DNA from: Stenopsyche tienmushanensis
Taxonomy: Eukaryota; Arthropoda; Insecta; Trichoptera; Stenopsychidae
Reading direction: 5' to 3'
Length of the DNA: 64,000 bases
Assembly (NCBI GenBank): GCA_008973525.1
Contig: WACJ01000124.1
Location: 124,001 to 188,000 of the forward strand
Both the position numbers and the translations under genes were made by a program. This document shows positions 10,221-20,211 of the stretch, piece by piece; position 1 is the first letter of the stretch, and every line of letters begins with the position of its first letter. The notes under the pieces were generated by a model. It made no database searches. It saw only the letters and a program-made list of their open reading frames with translations, and was not told the DNA's origin.

Positions 10221-13032
10221 GGGCCCTCCCCCAGCAAGAGGATACAACAATAGGAGGATCAAGGTTGTGGAGGAGTTCGTCACCGGGCAGGGCCTGGTAG
10301 TAATTAATGACCCACACAGCCCTCCCACGTTCTCCGGATCTGGCGGAGAGAGTCACATAGATGCGACACTGGCAAGTCCTGATATCGCCGGAAGCATCTC
10401 CGAATGGAGAGTGGTGGAGCACGCTGTCAGCTCCGACCACAATCTTATCACTTTCAAGCTGACTTCTCGCGGTGTTGCAAGGAGCGACCACGACCCGAAC
10501 CCAGCTTTACCCAGACGGTTCCGATCCAGAAAGGACATAGAAGAAATCGACGAGCCACTTGCAGCTAAAATGGCAACCATCGACTGTCTAGAAATCAGCA
10601 GGAATCATGGGGCCAACCACGCCGCGGAGACGCTAAACGCCGCCCTCATTGAGGCGGCTGAGTCCGGACTTGGACGTTCGGCTGAATCGAGAATGGTGCA
10701 GCCTCCCTGGTGGAGTGCGGAAATTTCACTCCAGAGAGCACTCCTCCGAAGGGCTCGACGCAAATGGCAAGAGGCCAGGAAGAACGGCTCATTGGAGGTG
10801 GTGCACCTGCGGAAGGAGAGAGCTCGGCTGGCGTCCGAGTACCGAAAAAGCATAGGAGCGGCAAAACTAAAATCATGGCGAGAGTTTGTCAACGACCAAA
10901 GCAAAACTGGACCTTGGGGCCCCGCCTACAAGGCAGTTGCAATGGGACGTAAGTCAGTGTGCGCGGGCATTCGTGACCCTCGAAGCGGCACTACAGCGAC
11001 GACCCTCCCGCAGTCAATGCGATTTCTACTGGACGCGCTCCTCCCGCACGACGTGTCAAGTGAGGACCTTCCAATACATAAGCTGATCAGAAGAGAGTCC
11101 GAGAGCACCCCCGAGGGCCCGGAGGCGGCCATCCCCGACGCAGAGGAAATAGAGGACATTGTCCGACACCTCAATCCGAAGAAAACCCCAGGACCTGATA
11201 GATTGGATGGCAGAATCATCAGGAGAGCATACGAAAAAATCGACTTGGACCTGTGCCACACCTTTCAAGAGTGCTTCAGAAGCGGGGTCTTCCCCAAATG
11301 CTGGAAGATCGGGCTGGCCATTGCGCTTCCAAAAGCCAAATCAGATAAACCACCGTGGGACCCGAAGGCCTATAGAATCATTGTACTTCTGCCGATCCTC
11401 GGCAAGATACTCGAAAGAATAATAGCAGACCGGCTAAACCTTGTCTACGAGGGCATTAATCCGCTCTCGGAAAGACAGTTCGGGTTCAGACCTGGCAGAT
11501 CCACAGTGGACGCTATCGGCAGAGTTCTGGAAACGGTTGAAGAGAACAGGGGGAAGAATAAATACGTTTTCGCCCTGTTTCTTGACTTTCAGGGAGCTTT
11601 TGATAACGCGTGGTGGCCGATGGTCCTACTTAAGCTGCGAAGAGATGGCGTGCAGCCTAACATCATCGGTCTTATACGGAGCTACTTCTCTGATAGACAG
11701 ATAATCGCGCAGGCGGGGGGGGAGCTGGTTCACAGAGAACTAACGAAAGGCTGCCCCCAGGGCTCCGTTCTTGGACCACTGCTATGGAACGTTCTGCTAA
11801 ACGACATCTTCGAGCTGCAACTACCGAGCGGATGCGAACTAATTGCCTACGCCGACGACCTCACCTTAACAGTCGCTGCCAACTCAGCAAGAGAGGCAGG
11901 TAGAAGAGGAAACGAGGCGGTACGGACGCTCTGGGACTGGAGCGTCTTGAACAAACTGACCTTTGCCCCGGGTAAGTCCGTGGGACTGGTGCTCGAGGGG
12001 GGATCTAGAAGCGACAGACTCAAGAAGAACTCGGTTCCAAGAATCAACATGGGTGGAACACGGATTCCATTCAAGGAATCCGTCAATTACTTGGGAGTCA
12101 CCATCGAGAGGGGTTGCAGATTCGGGCAACATGTCAGTGAGGCCTCAAAAAAGGCCCTCAACGTCTTCGGGAGAATGTCGCGACTAGCAGGCGCCGATTG
12201 GGGCCTCAGTGGGCGCAGCATGCGCACAGCATATCAGGCCCTGTACGTCAGCATCGTGACGTACGGTGCTGGTGCATGGGCTCACAAACTGGGGCGACCA
12301 GGTCAGTCCGGCCCCACGCTAACCTCATCGCGGAGACTCAACTCGGCGCAGCGCTCGCCGCTGCTGCGGCTGACGAAAGCTTATCGAACGGTGGCGACGG
12401 ACAGCCTACCGGTCTTGGCGGGAGTCCTCCCGATGGACCTGAAACTTCAGGTAATGGCTGCAGTGTACAGATGGCGGAAGGGCCACGCAGTGAAAGTCGG
12501 CGACTCATTCCTTACAGCGGAGGAGGCAGCGGAGATTATTGATAAGACGTCGCTGAGGAAATGGGCTCAGGACGCAGCTACGAGAACGTGGCAGGACAGG
12601 TGGTCCAATTCAACAAGTGGCCGCCACTTGTTCCGGTTCTTCGACTCCGTCGAGAGGAGGCTTAAGTACAAGGGCATCGCGCCTAATCATTGGATGGTAC
12701 AATTCCTAACGGGTCACGGCCATTTTAGTGCCCACTTAATGGGACTTGGGCTGTCGGATCGCTCAGATTGCCCGTGCACTGCACCGAGCATGGACGCAGA
12801 ACATGTTCTGTGGTCGTGCGAAGGCATGGGGGCTGAGCGGGAGGCGCTTCTGTGCCGTGTTCGTGGGCCATGTGAGGGGCCAGTAGGACACAAAGATCTG
12901 GTGACCCGTCCTGGCGCCCTCAGCGCCTTCAATACATTTTGCGAAAGCTTTGGCGCGAAATGCGTCGATGGCGGCTACTACGCCAAGCACTGGTCCGCTC
13001 CAGAGGCTGTCGGGGCTAGTACCGTCGAGTAA
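10221..13032 (+). CDS. R1-clade ORF2 protein, N-truncated: endonuclease C-terminal part, reverse transcriptase, zinc-knuckle tail
   Basis: About 937 codons are open to the TAA/TAG-type stop at 13030-13032; the frame extends back to 10204 only through the duplicated target sequence, so there is no native start. Residue numbers from 10204 follow. The SDHN of the AP-like endonuclease is at 77-80. Reverse transcriptase motifs are YRIIVLLPILGKILE at about 392, FGFRPGRST at about 427, motif A FLDFQGAFDN at about 460, GCPQGSVLGPLLWN at about 518, and catalytic YADD at 549-552. A CPC-x(n)-H-x(n)-C knuckle with EHVLW is at about 856-872, followed by GPVGHKDLV. R1 ORF2 proteins are usually over 1,000 aa, so roughly 130 residues of endonuclease are missing. 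The catalytic residues that remain look intact, but the copy cannot be autonomous. Confidence 0.93.
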
Positions 13033-13113
13033 AGTAGAGTCACACCCACATTGAGATAAGATGGGAAGCTCAGAAGCTCGTCTACATTTACAGCGTGCAG
13101 CCGCGCGGCTGAC

Positions 13114-13116
<3 letters not shown>

Positions 13117-13159
<43 letters not shown>
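13117..13159 (+). repeat. Poly(T) tract of 43 bases in the R1 3' UTR
   Basis: Directly follows a short C run, 84 bases after the ORF2 stop, on the sense strand. It is followed by a TTTTA/TTA-rich segment. A second C-run plus T-run ends the element at 13434. Confidence 0.9.
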
Positions 13160-13409
13160 CCTTCATTTTTTAATTTTTAATTTTATTTTATTTTATTATT
13201 ATTATTATTTTTTTTTCATTATATCCCCTTTATGGTTTCGCGCTTTGCATTGCGCTCGGTCACCAGATTGAGCAGAAGTTGGTTCCTCCAGGGGGACGTT
13301 AAATTAGTTTTTCACTAAATTAGTGTTGTTAGATGTGCGGGCTGTCATAAGGTCGTTTTTACTCGACCTTGGGTACATGCTCGGGTGTGGGTGGGCCCCC
13401 CCGTCCCCC

Positions 13410-13434
13410 TTTTTTTTTTTTTTTTTTTTTTTTT
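13410..13434 (+). repeat. Terminal poly(T) tail of the R1 element
   Basis: Twenty-five T bases abut the right target-site duplication on the strand that is sense for ORF2. LINE tails are usually poly(A) or a short tandem repeat, so a T tail is unusual. Confidence 0.9.
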
Positions 13435-13650
13435 GTCCTTTTGTTGGTGTAATACCTTATGAGTAGATGTGTCCGTCTTGAAATCAAACTGCGCATGTCT
13501 GCTATCTGTATCTTGTTACGGATAGATGCGTAACAAGACACAGATGACAGATAGCGACTAATTGGATGGAGAGTCTTCACATACAATCTTATTTTCCTGC
13601 GCTGCTGTCTGGTCTGTTCCGGGTTACTCCAGACTAGCCACACAGAGAAT
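13435..13650 (-). pseudogene. Right half of the split CR1-like LINE
   Basis: Begins with the right copy of the 15-bp duplication. On the minus strand it reads HLLIRYYTNKRT, the segment that normally precedes palm motif A; the motif itself (VCFLGLSKAFD) is on the far side of the R1 insertion in the same frame once one duplication copy is discounted. Farther right the similarity is lost, partly because of the hairpin at 13500-13552. The 5' boundary of this LINE is not visible. Confidence 0.7.
13500..13552. repeat. Imperfect inverted repeat (hairpin) within the LINE remnant
   Basis: GCTATCTG...TTGTTACG on the left is mirrored by CGTAACAAG...CAGATAGC on the right around an 8-base loop. Arms are about 20 and 27 bases, the longer arm carrying a short extra segment. 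It interrupts the LINE frame, so it arose after the LINE died or by a repair event. Confidence 0.7.
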
Positions 13651-14260
13651 GTCGTTCACTGAACTTTTAGTCCCGTGGGAAACGCTACGCGCAGAGCATC
13701 CAGGCGCCCAATCCTTTTTCTCCGCGCCTTCCAGATGAGGCGAGGTTTCCGCAGGAAGACCAGCTTCAGACCACGTGCACCCGAAGGTGCGTTGGAGGAG
13801 GAAAGACAAAGGTTATTCTAATTTCAAAGGAATACTATCGCGGGTTCAGTACCACTACGAGTGCAGGGGCTAGCCCTTCCCCATAGTATTCGTATCGGTT
13901 CGGTAATTTCGTATTCGTATCGGAGTCGCTGTTCGAACAGCCTAAAACCGATCTCTCCTGTATACTTAGACTGTTGAGGATAGTGGTGAAGCCTTTGACA
14001 CAGTCTCCACCAACTACTGTAATCGGCTGTTTCACACACCCCTTTATGGGTACGTAGCACAGGGTAACCCGCGTATCCAACTCATGTTAGCTGGGCTACC
14101 CTAGCAGCGTTTGATGAGCAAACCGACGGAGGCTGCTTTCGCGTACCTCTACTCCACATCATTACCTTAAGAGTTCAACCGTTGCCCACGGGCGTAGGGT
14201 TGTCCCCCCCCCTGGGAGTTTATGGGTGGACATTGTGGAGTCTAACACCCACCCGGCAAA
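13651..14260. other. Moderately GC-rich segment of unknown origin
   Basis: Clearly richer in C and G than its surroundings, with no long frame. It includes a tandem-like GTATTCGTATCGG word, twice near 13887-13925, and a nine-C run near 14204. It probably belongs to the older LINE (5' region) or another element, but no motif supports a family. Nothing in it reads as a host gene. Confidence 0.35.
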
Positions 14261-14900
14261 ATATGCGTAACAGTATAATTTCATATAAAGTTTCTTGCTT
14301 GCACACAATCTTATTGTTAAGGAATGAATGTGCATTACTTGGTGCTTTTATATTTTTTTTAGATTAACAACTCTATATCTTTTAACCATTTTGAAAATCC
14401 TGATTCTGAGCAAAATGCGTAATGGAGGGATGGGTGGGATATTTAGCAGGATGGCTGTACGGAAAACGGACGAAGACTTGTGGAATGGTACCCAGGAGAC
14501 GTTAGATGGCAGTACAATGCAGTGGTAAGGCAACTAAGGCGCGAAACCCTGCAATGCGGGGGGACTTCTGAAAAGGGAACTTCTAAAAAGAGGATATAGG
14601 TATTTTAGATTCTTATGGAGAATTTGTTTCGGAGATTGATAGAAGGGGAGGAGGGTCGCTACAAATAAAATTAATTATATACAATGTATGAATGAATAAT
14701 AGATTGTAAAAAAAGCCATGGCAGTTATTTTAATGATTATGACAAAATAAAATAAAAAATAACAATACAAATGAAGTAGTATTCAAACTTGAATATATCA
14801 TTGTTGTACTTTTTCTTTGTTTTAATCAAGCGAGAGTTCGACGTATTGAAAAAAAGTTTGCAAGGTGAGAGGGTAGTCAGGTTGCGTCGGTCCACGCAGC
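14261..14900. other. Mostly AT-rich DNA with a short GC-richer block
   Basis: A block at about 14405-14580 is GC-richer and has one 66-codon open frame, but I recognise no domain and the frame runs into stops. It may be another repeat fragment. The rest shows nothing. Confidence 0.35.
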
Positions 14901-14919
14901 ATCCCGACCGGGTGAGCAA

Positions 14920-15085
14920 TAAGATGGAAGCGTTGAGCGCCGGGGGCCGGGGCTAGGGGCGCAGGCGCGCGCCGCCGCCCTCGGGGCGCATGTCCGCCCG
15001 CTTCAATGGGACGAGCGGTCCACGGGCGAGGGCCCAGTGAATGGGAGCCCCTGGCCGCCGGGCCACACGCGCGCGATCAATCGCC
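14920..15085 (+). promoter_or_regulatory. CpG-rich island, possible promoter or first exon
   Basis: Dense in G, C and CpG (GGGCGCAGGCGCGCGCCGCC and similar), unlike everything within several kb. It precedes the exon-like segment at 15314-15609 by about 230 bp, which suggests a transcription start for that candidate gene. No TATA box is obvious. A ribosomal RNA fragment or repeat was considered, but I recognise no such sequence. Confidence 0.4.
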
Positions 15086-15313
15086 TCCTAGCACCCCATC
15101 CAGCATCCCAACGGTATCTAGCTGCTCATACATCTCATTTACATACACTTCATTCATTCCACCTCGCATTTCGAATCTTTAAAATAAATAAAGAAATGTT
15201 TAAATTTTTTTCGACGATATAAAAATATAAATTAAAGTTAATTTTAATACACGATCGATTTTCGCGTATTTATTTCCGATGTCAATATGATTAACGTATG
15301 CGTATTGTTACAG

Positions 15314-15609
15314 GTTAAAACGCTTCGGACATAAGAGAAGGAAATTCGTGCATGAATCGTAACCGTTCGACGACATGTCAAAAGTGATAGTGAGATTTAA
15401 ATTTGGTGATAGTGAGTGAATAGCGCAAAGGCAACATGTCTTGCGAAGTGAGAGCTTAGTTGTCATAAAAATATGTGTCTCGGCCTCGGCAGTTTCAAAA
15501 GGATTTTGACAGGGTTTTCGAGAAATTTGACTACTTTATCCCGGTTAGAGTAACGAAGGCTTTTAAGATGAGTGGAGATTTGCTCCAACAGGCTTGCAAC
15601 AGATTTATG
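15314..15609 (+). CDS. Candidate 5' exon of an unidentified gene, with start codon and splice donor
   Basis: An acceptor-like TTACAG ends at 15313 and a strong donor GTGAGT starts at 15610. ATG at 15568 would give 14 codons (MSGDLLQQACNRFM) ending in phase 0 at the donor. The same frame is open upstream to 15469 without an ATG (through FQKDFDRVFEKFDYF). So either the leader is fortuitously open, or the exon is internal, possibly starting after a second acceptor-like CAG at 15490-15492. At least four short upstream ORFs precede 15568, at 15352, 15375, 15436 and 15473. I do not recognise the protein, and no next exon could be assigned in the following 48 kb. Confidence 0.35.
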
Positions 15610-16322
15610 GTGAGTATTCAATAGAGCACGCTAATTTATGCACGCCGATCCGAAATCGATGAACGAATAACGACAAAATCGATTTTGCGTCGAGCCGTGA
15701 GTTTGCGAACGTCTGTCTTAAAAAAAAAAAACAAATGAACCGCGATGTAATATTTTAAAAATTGTATTTCGAGCATTTTCTCTGTCAAAATAAACACGTG
15801 CAGAAATGCGATTTGAGGATCGATCGCTTTACATGATATATTTTAAAATCAAAAATGCTTAATATTTTTTTAAACTTTGAGGTTATGTTCATGATTGAGT
15901 TGGCGATACTGACCACGCCCTCTCTCACATATGTCTTTCGTAATCGCATAAAATTTGACGTTAATTTAAAGCATATTAAATAAATCAAATTATTTAATAT
16001 ATTTTTAAACATTCTTAATACAAAACCAAAAAAATACAATATCTAAATATGTCAATTTTTAAGTAACGTGATATTTTTTATCATATGGTTAAATATACGT
16101 ATATTTTATCGTCTCCTTTTGCTGGTTTTATATTTTTAATCACAAAATGTGAATGTAATGTATTATGGATTTAATGGAGAATAATTGTGTTATTCGGAAA
16201 TAGATCAATTATCTCTATATTTAAGATACATTGAATTAGGCTCAGTCTAGCCGAAAATTTGTTGTTATGCTATTGTTAAAAAAGATATTAGATTAATTAG
16301 TCTAATTGAATATGATCACTCG
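15610..16322. other. AT-rich DNA, possible start of a large intron
   Basis: Follows the donor at 15610. No frame or repeat is recognised before the piggyBac insertion. Confidence 0.4.
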
Positions 16323-16326
16323 TTAA

Positions 16327-18005
16327 CCCTACTGTCAATGAATGTTTCATCATCTCCCATCAATGAAAGTGGTCTGGCTGGACCCTCTTACATTTTGTAT
16401 GGAAATGGATGAAAAAAATTAAAATTTCTCAAGCTTTTTTGTTTTTCTGAGCTTAATAATATATTTTTTTAATTTATATAAACGATTATTTTTTCAAATT
16501 CATAACGATACAAAACTTTTACTCATTTACGCTTTTATGGCATATTTAAAATGGCTGGTTATGCTCTTGATAAACTGGATCCTCGCATTTCTTATATACA
16601 AATCGGAGTTTTCTTTGGAGCTTGTCGTTTTCACCCAGCCAATTCTGTATCACCATTTCTAACATATTCATTTCTATGATCATACTTTTTTTACATTTGG
16701 TGTCATCAGCTGATTCGTTAGGATTTATAAACATTTTTTGGCGTACATCGGTGGGATGATTATTTCTCTGGTTCTAAATCCTATAAACTATGAATGATGT
16801 CAATGCCGTAATATTCAGCTTATTATAGAAAAAAACAGCAATCTCTATGCTCGGTGTTCAAAAGAACATTTTTCAAGCAAGTAGAGCAAGCTGTATGCCA
16901 ACAAACCAGATTGTATAAACAGAGCTAACTTCGTTTTAAAGCTATATTTTAGCTCAAAAATGGAACTAGAAATATTACCCTCCTAGCTTATCAGTACTTG
17001 TATACTGAAATAGCTTAAAAACCAGCCTCGTGTGTACCGGGCATTAGTCTGCCATTTGTATATGTACTCCCCGAGCATCTGGTCCATAACGTCAACACTT
17101 CCCTTGTGTTTGTTGTAAAATAACATTAGCTGTGGCTTTTGGGCTTCTCCAACACCTTCAGTATCATAATGGACAGTTGACAATGGGATGACAGCTTTTG
17201 ATTTTTTCAGAACCTGGGGGAAAACTGCAACTTTGTCTGTAAATCTGAGCACGAATCAATATATTGGACAACGACGTTCTTGCATCTTTTCTTTTGGAAT
17301 ACATTTTTATTCCGGCGAATAGTCATAACAAAAGTAAGTCCTGCCTACTATAGTTTGTCCACGCTATCAAAATTTATGAAATAGTTGTCAGTAATAACCG
17401 TTTTCTGATTTCCTTTATATTTTTAGTTAATTCCAGTAGCACTCTTTCACATAAGTTGACTGTTCTCTGACCTCCTTCTTCTTTTCCAATATACAGGATA
17501 TCTTTATAACGATATCCATTTTCTGAATCACAGACTCACCATCTGAATTTTATAGACATTTGGTGCAAAAAAAAATTCTGCAGCACAGGTAAAAGAAAAA
17601 TATCATGCTAAATATGGGTTTTTCCCAACAAATGATGCGAAATGATTTCTTATTAGAAAGATAAAAATACAGATCAACTAGAGAAATATGATAAAATATA
17701 TTATGGAGCGAAAGATTAAAAAAAACCTTACAGAACATAAATAAAAACATGATTTTTCATACAAAATCTATGAAAAAAAATCAGGGTTTGTCCAGACCAC
17801 TTTTATTGACTCTAGGGGTATAAATAGAAATATCATTTTTTCTCGAAATACAATGATTTCGAACATTTTTTAAGCTCTAAATTCTGTAAAATCTTTCAAT
17901 GAACAAAGTCAGAGAGATTTGGTAAGATCGATACATAGATACCATTAAAAAAAACTCATCGCAAAAGCGAAATGGTCTGGCCAGACCATCTTATTGACAG
18001 AAGGG
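16327..18005 (-). mobile_element. Decayed piggyBac element with terminal inverted repeats
   Basis: The left end CCCTACTGTCAATGA (16327-16341) and the right end, reverse complement CCCTTCTGTCAATAA (17991-18005), match at 13 of 15 bases. They are flanked by TTAA (16323-16326) and CTAA (18006-18009), a decayed TTAA duplication. Subterminal copies of AGTGGTCTGG occur inside both ends. The 1.68 kb length is short for an autonomous piggyBac (about 2.4 kb), and the transposase is broken. Confidence 0.9.
16546..17540 (-). pseudogene. piggyBac transposase remnant
   Basis: Minus-strand pieces in family order are as follows. TDNYF near 17400 is the segment holding the second catalytic Asp. TIRRNK follows near 17320, then LMLFYNKHKGSVDVMDQM at about 17135-17080, with the third catalytic Asp. 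Last is a C-terminal scrap, KCEDPVYQEH at about 16580-16550, resembling the Cys-rich C-terminal domain with one Cys replaced. Stops and frameshifts separate the pieces, and the N-terminal half including the first catalytic Asp is not seen. It is non-functional. Confidence 0.85.
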
Positions 18006-18162
18006 CTAATCAAAAATCATAATGATCAGTAATTGAAGCACATTTAGGTGGATTTAAATCATAAAATAATGTAATGGTATTTATTTACTAAGTATTAGGG
18101 TGACCATGATTTGGATTTTTTTTGCACATATCGTCATTGAGAAGGGATGAAAAAAGATAAAA

Positions 18163-18721
18163 TTAAAAATGAATGCTATAATCCTTTCCAACATTCAGAG
18201 AGGACATGCATTTTTGCAGTACTATTTCCAAGCTCCCGTGGGACATCTCGTATCTCGCACATTTACAATCTTTCAAGAGCTCCAGTCTAAATGATAAAAA
18301 ATTGGAGTCGTTATGTCCTTGCAAAATAATGAGTGTCATCTCGTCAGGATTGGATTTCAGGAATTCCGATTTGGCATCATTTTTGATAATCTTGCACGGA
18401 ATGCCACGACAACCTCCTGCGCTGAAGACGTAAGGTTCTTGAAACTTTAAAAGCTCCAAGAGTAACACCGTGTGAAAGATGAGTAAATTTTAATAGCTCT
18501 CCAGTGTTTGCCGAGCAATAAGTGTCGCGTCAAAAGCTGCATTTTGTATAAAAACAGGACACTCGACAGCTTTCCGCAGAGCTTTTCTCTGAGAGCCAAC
18601 TTTCGGTCTCGAAAAAGAGATGTTTCTCACGACAATTTGACGTCTTCTCGAAGGCTTTCAAAATGAAAAATCTGAAACGATCTATCGACATAAATGCATT
18701 ATAAAAGCACACAAAATCCAT
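18163..18721 (-). other. Two adjacent unrecognised open frames, possibly a broken gene or unknown element
   Basis: Frames 18721-18530 and 18468-18163 lie in tandem on the minus strand and are less AT-rich than their surroundings. The second (101 codons) has non-repetitive, protein-like composition with several Cys (CKCARYEMSHGSLEI). No domain is recognised, and start codons are unproven. Possibilities are exons of an unknown gene, a decayed retrocopy, or chance. Confidence 0.2.
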
Positions 18722-19271
18722 CTATAAATGTATGCAACGATATTAAATTATTGTATGGGAATGTATTGCCATTTTATTGCAAAAACCCTTTCAATTATTT
18801 CCTATTAATTTTTCCGATCATTATTTACGCACGTATGCCAAAATTTATGCCCTTTTCAGCTTTATAATTAAGAAGTTACTTATGACATATCTCTAACAAT
18901 ACTCGCCAATTTGATGGCTCAATTAATTTTGTACTTGAACATATCAAATCTGCTTTATAAATTAAAAAAAATCAGGCAATGAATGTAAAACTAAGAGGAA
19001 CCTAAATAATAAATAGAAATAACTATTCCAAGGAGATCTACTTTCCAATTTATTGAACTAAATATCGATACGCTTCCTCGAGTCCACTCTGCTACAAGTT
19101 CCGAAGACATCTAAATCGAACTGCATTAAAGTGAGGATGAAATTAAGATTCCTCAATCTTTCAGTGAGTGTCAGTGTCACACATCTAGAAGGCTTAATTT
19201 ATTTTATGTTTCTACGAATGCACTTGCCTTACCAATCAACAAATTTGGAAGATCGGAAATATTAATATTTC
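18722..19271. other. AT-rich DNA, nothing recognised
   Basis: No frame or shared repeat seen. Confidence 0.4.
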
Positions 19272-19400
19272 TGATCGATCGTCTCGATTCAGGTTTATCT
19301 TGATTTCTTGGATTTGAAAAACTAATTGCTGAGACGATTAATAAAGTCATGCTCATGAGTGAGTGATTGAATTTGCAACAATAATTGAATTATCATTTAT
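19272..19400 (+). repeat. Dispersed repeat D, copy 1
   Basis: Shares an ordered series of words with 29674-29803: ATCGATCGTCTCGAT, then GGATTTGAAAAA, then ATTAATAAA, and finally GATTGA...TGCAA(T/C)AATAATT. No terminal repeats or coding capacity are visible. In this copy it abuts the CAT run of the LINE-tail repeat. Confidence 0.6.
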
Positions 19401-19406
19401 ATATCA

Positions 19407-19745
19407 TCATCAAATCATCATAATGCAGCCACATACAGTCCACTGCAGAACTATGGGCCTCTTCAATATCCATTCATAGGAAGGGGCTACATCCATTCTG
19501 TCTGTATCATATATTTACCTCATCGTTCGCTAGATATTGAAGGTCACATGATCTCTGATTTTTATTTGAAACGCTCATCTAACGGGCCACTTGGATGAAT
19601 GTGTCGATGGGCGCTTTCGCGATTGTCTCGACAGGGAATGTAGGAAATTTGTAAATGGGATAATGAAAAACTACTCTAAACGACCTTGTTAATTTTACTG
19701 AGGGGGCTTTCTGGAGTACAGAAAGTCCAGTCCCCCAACTGCTGG
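19407..19745 (-). repeat. LINE-tail repeat with (ATG)n 3' end, copy B
   Basis: Matches copy A (3592-4060) from the CAT run through GCAGAACTATGGGCC, GGAAGGGGCTACATCCAT, GGGCGCTTTCG and AAAACTACTCTAAA. The right end on the minus strand reads TAGCCCAGCAGTTGGGGG, which resembles an A box, so a tRNA-headed SINE with a borrowed LINE tail is possible. No coding frame. Confidence 0.65.
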
Positions 19746-20062
19746 GCTAATAGTGTAGAATGAAAGGTGTTACATAATACAAACGCCCAGAAGAAATGGG
19801 AACCTTCAAAAACTAAGTAGTCTTTCTTGAATGGCTATGAATATAAAGTAGTGTTTCGTGGATATATTCTTTATAAATAGGTAGCTTTTATGTAGTTGTA
19901 ATAGTCAGAAGCACTGGGTAATATTTTGTAAGTGTGGAAGCTACAACTGAAAAACGCTTTATAAATATGCTAAAAATGGGGGTATATGTATTTAAGCAAC
20001 CTATTTGCGTAAGCATGATCAACATTCAGTTAGGTTAATCTATAGAAAACCATCAAAATAGG
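19746..20062. other. AT-rich DNA, nothing recognised
   Basis: No frame or repeat seen. Confidence 0.4.
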
Positions 20063-20211
20063 CAAGACTTCGAATCCAAATGAAACCAAAAACCGACAAC
20101 CGGTAAAATCGTCATTCATCCCGGAACGAAGACTCTACCGAACCGAAAAAAATGTCCGGAAAACCACCAAAACCGTAACCAAAATGAAAAAAACAACGGT
20201 TCGAAGCCCTG
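20063..20211. mobile_element. 149-bp hAT-type MITE
   Basis: Left end CAAGACTTCGAATC and right end, reverse complement CAGGGCTTCGAACC, match at 11 of 14 bases. The flanks AAAATAGG (20055-20062) and AAAATAAA (20212-20219) match at 6 of 8, fitting a decayed 8-bp hAT duplication. The interior is rich in AACCG/AAACC words. There is no coding capacity. Confidence 0.7.

Larger units (their letters stand above)
10221..13434 (+). mobile_element. R1-clade non-LTR retrotransposon, 5'-truncated, flanked by target-site duplication
   Basis: The 3.2 kb insert lies between two identical 15-bp repeats, and its right end is a T run. It lacks ORF1 and the first part of ORF2, as expected for target-primed reverse transcription that stopped early. 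The remaining frame is open and the target-site duplication is exact, so this is the youngest element in the window. It sits inside the motif-A region of an older LINE read in the opposite direction. Confidence 0.93.

Noticed and set aside
10177..13032. Many secondary frames of 60-114 codons on both strands across the R1 element
   Set aside because: Shadows of the GC-rich ORF2 frame, which alone carries the endonuclease and reverse transcriptase motifs.
12978..13643. Frames containing poly-lysine runs on the minus strand
   Set aside because: They only read the two T runs of the R1 3' UTR; the second also runs into the LINE remnant.
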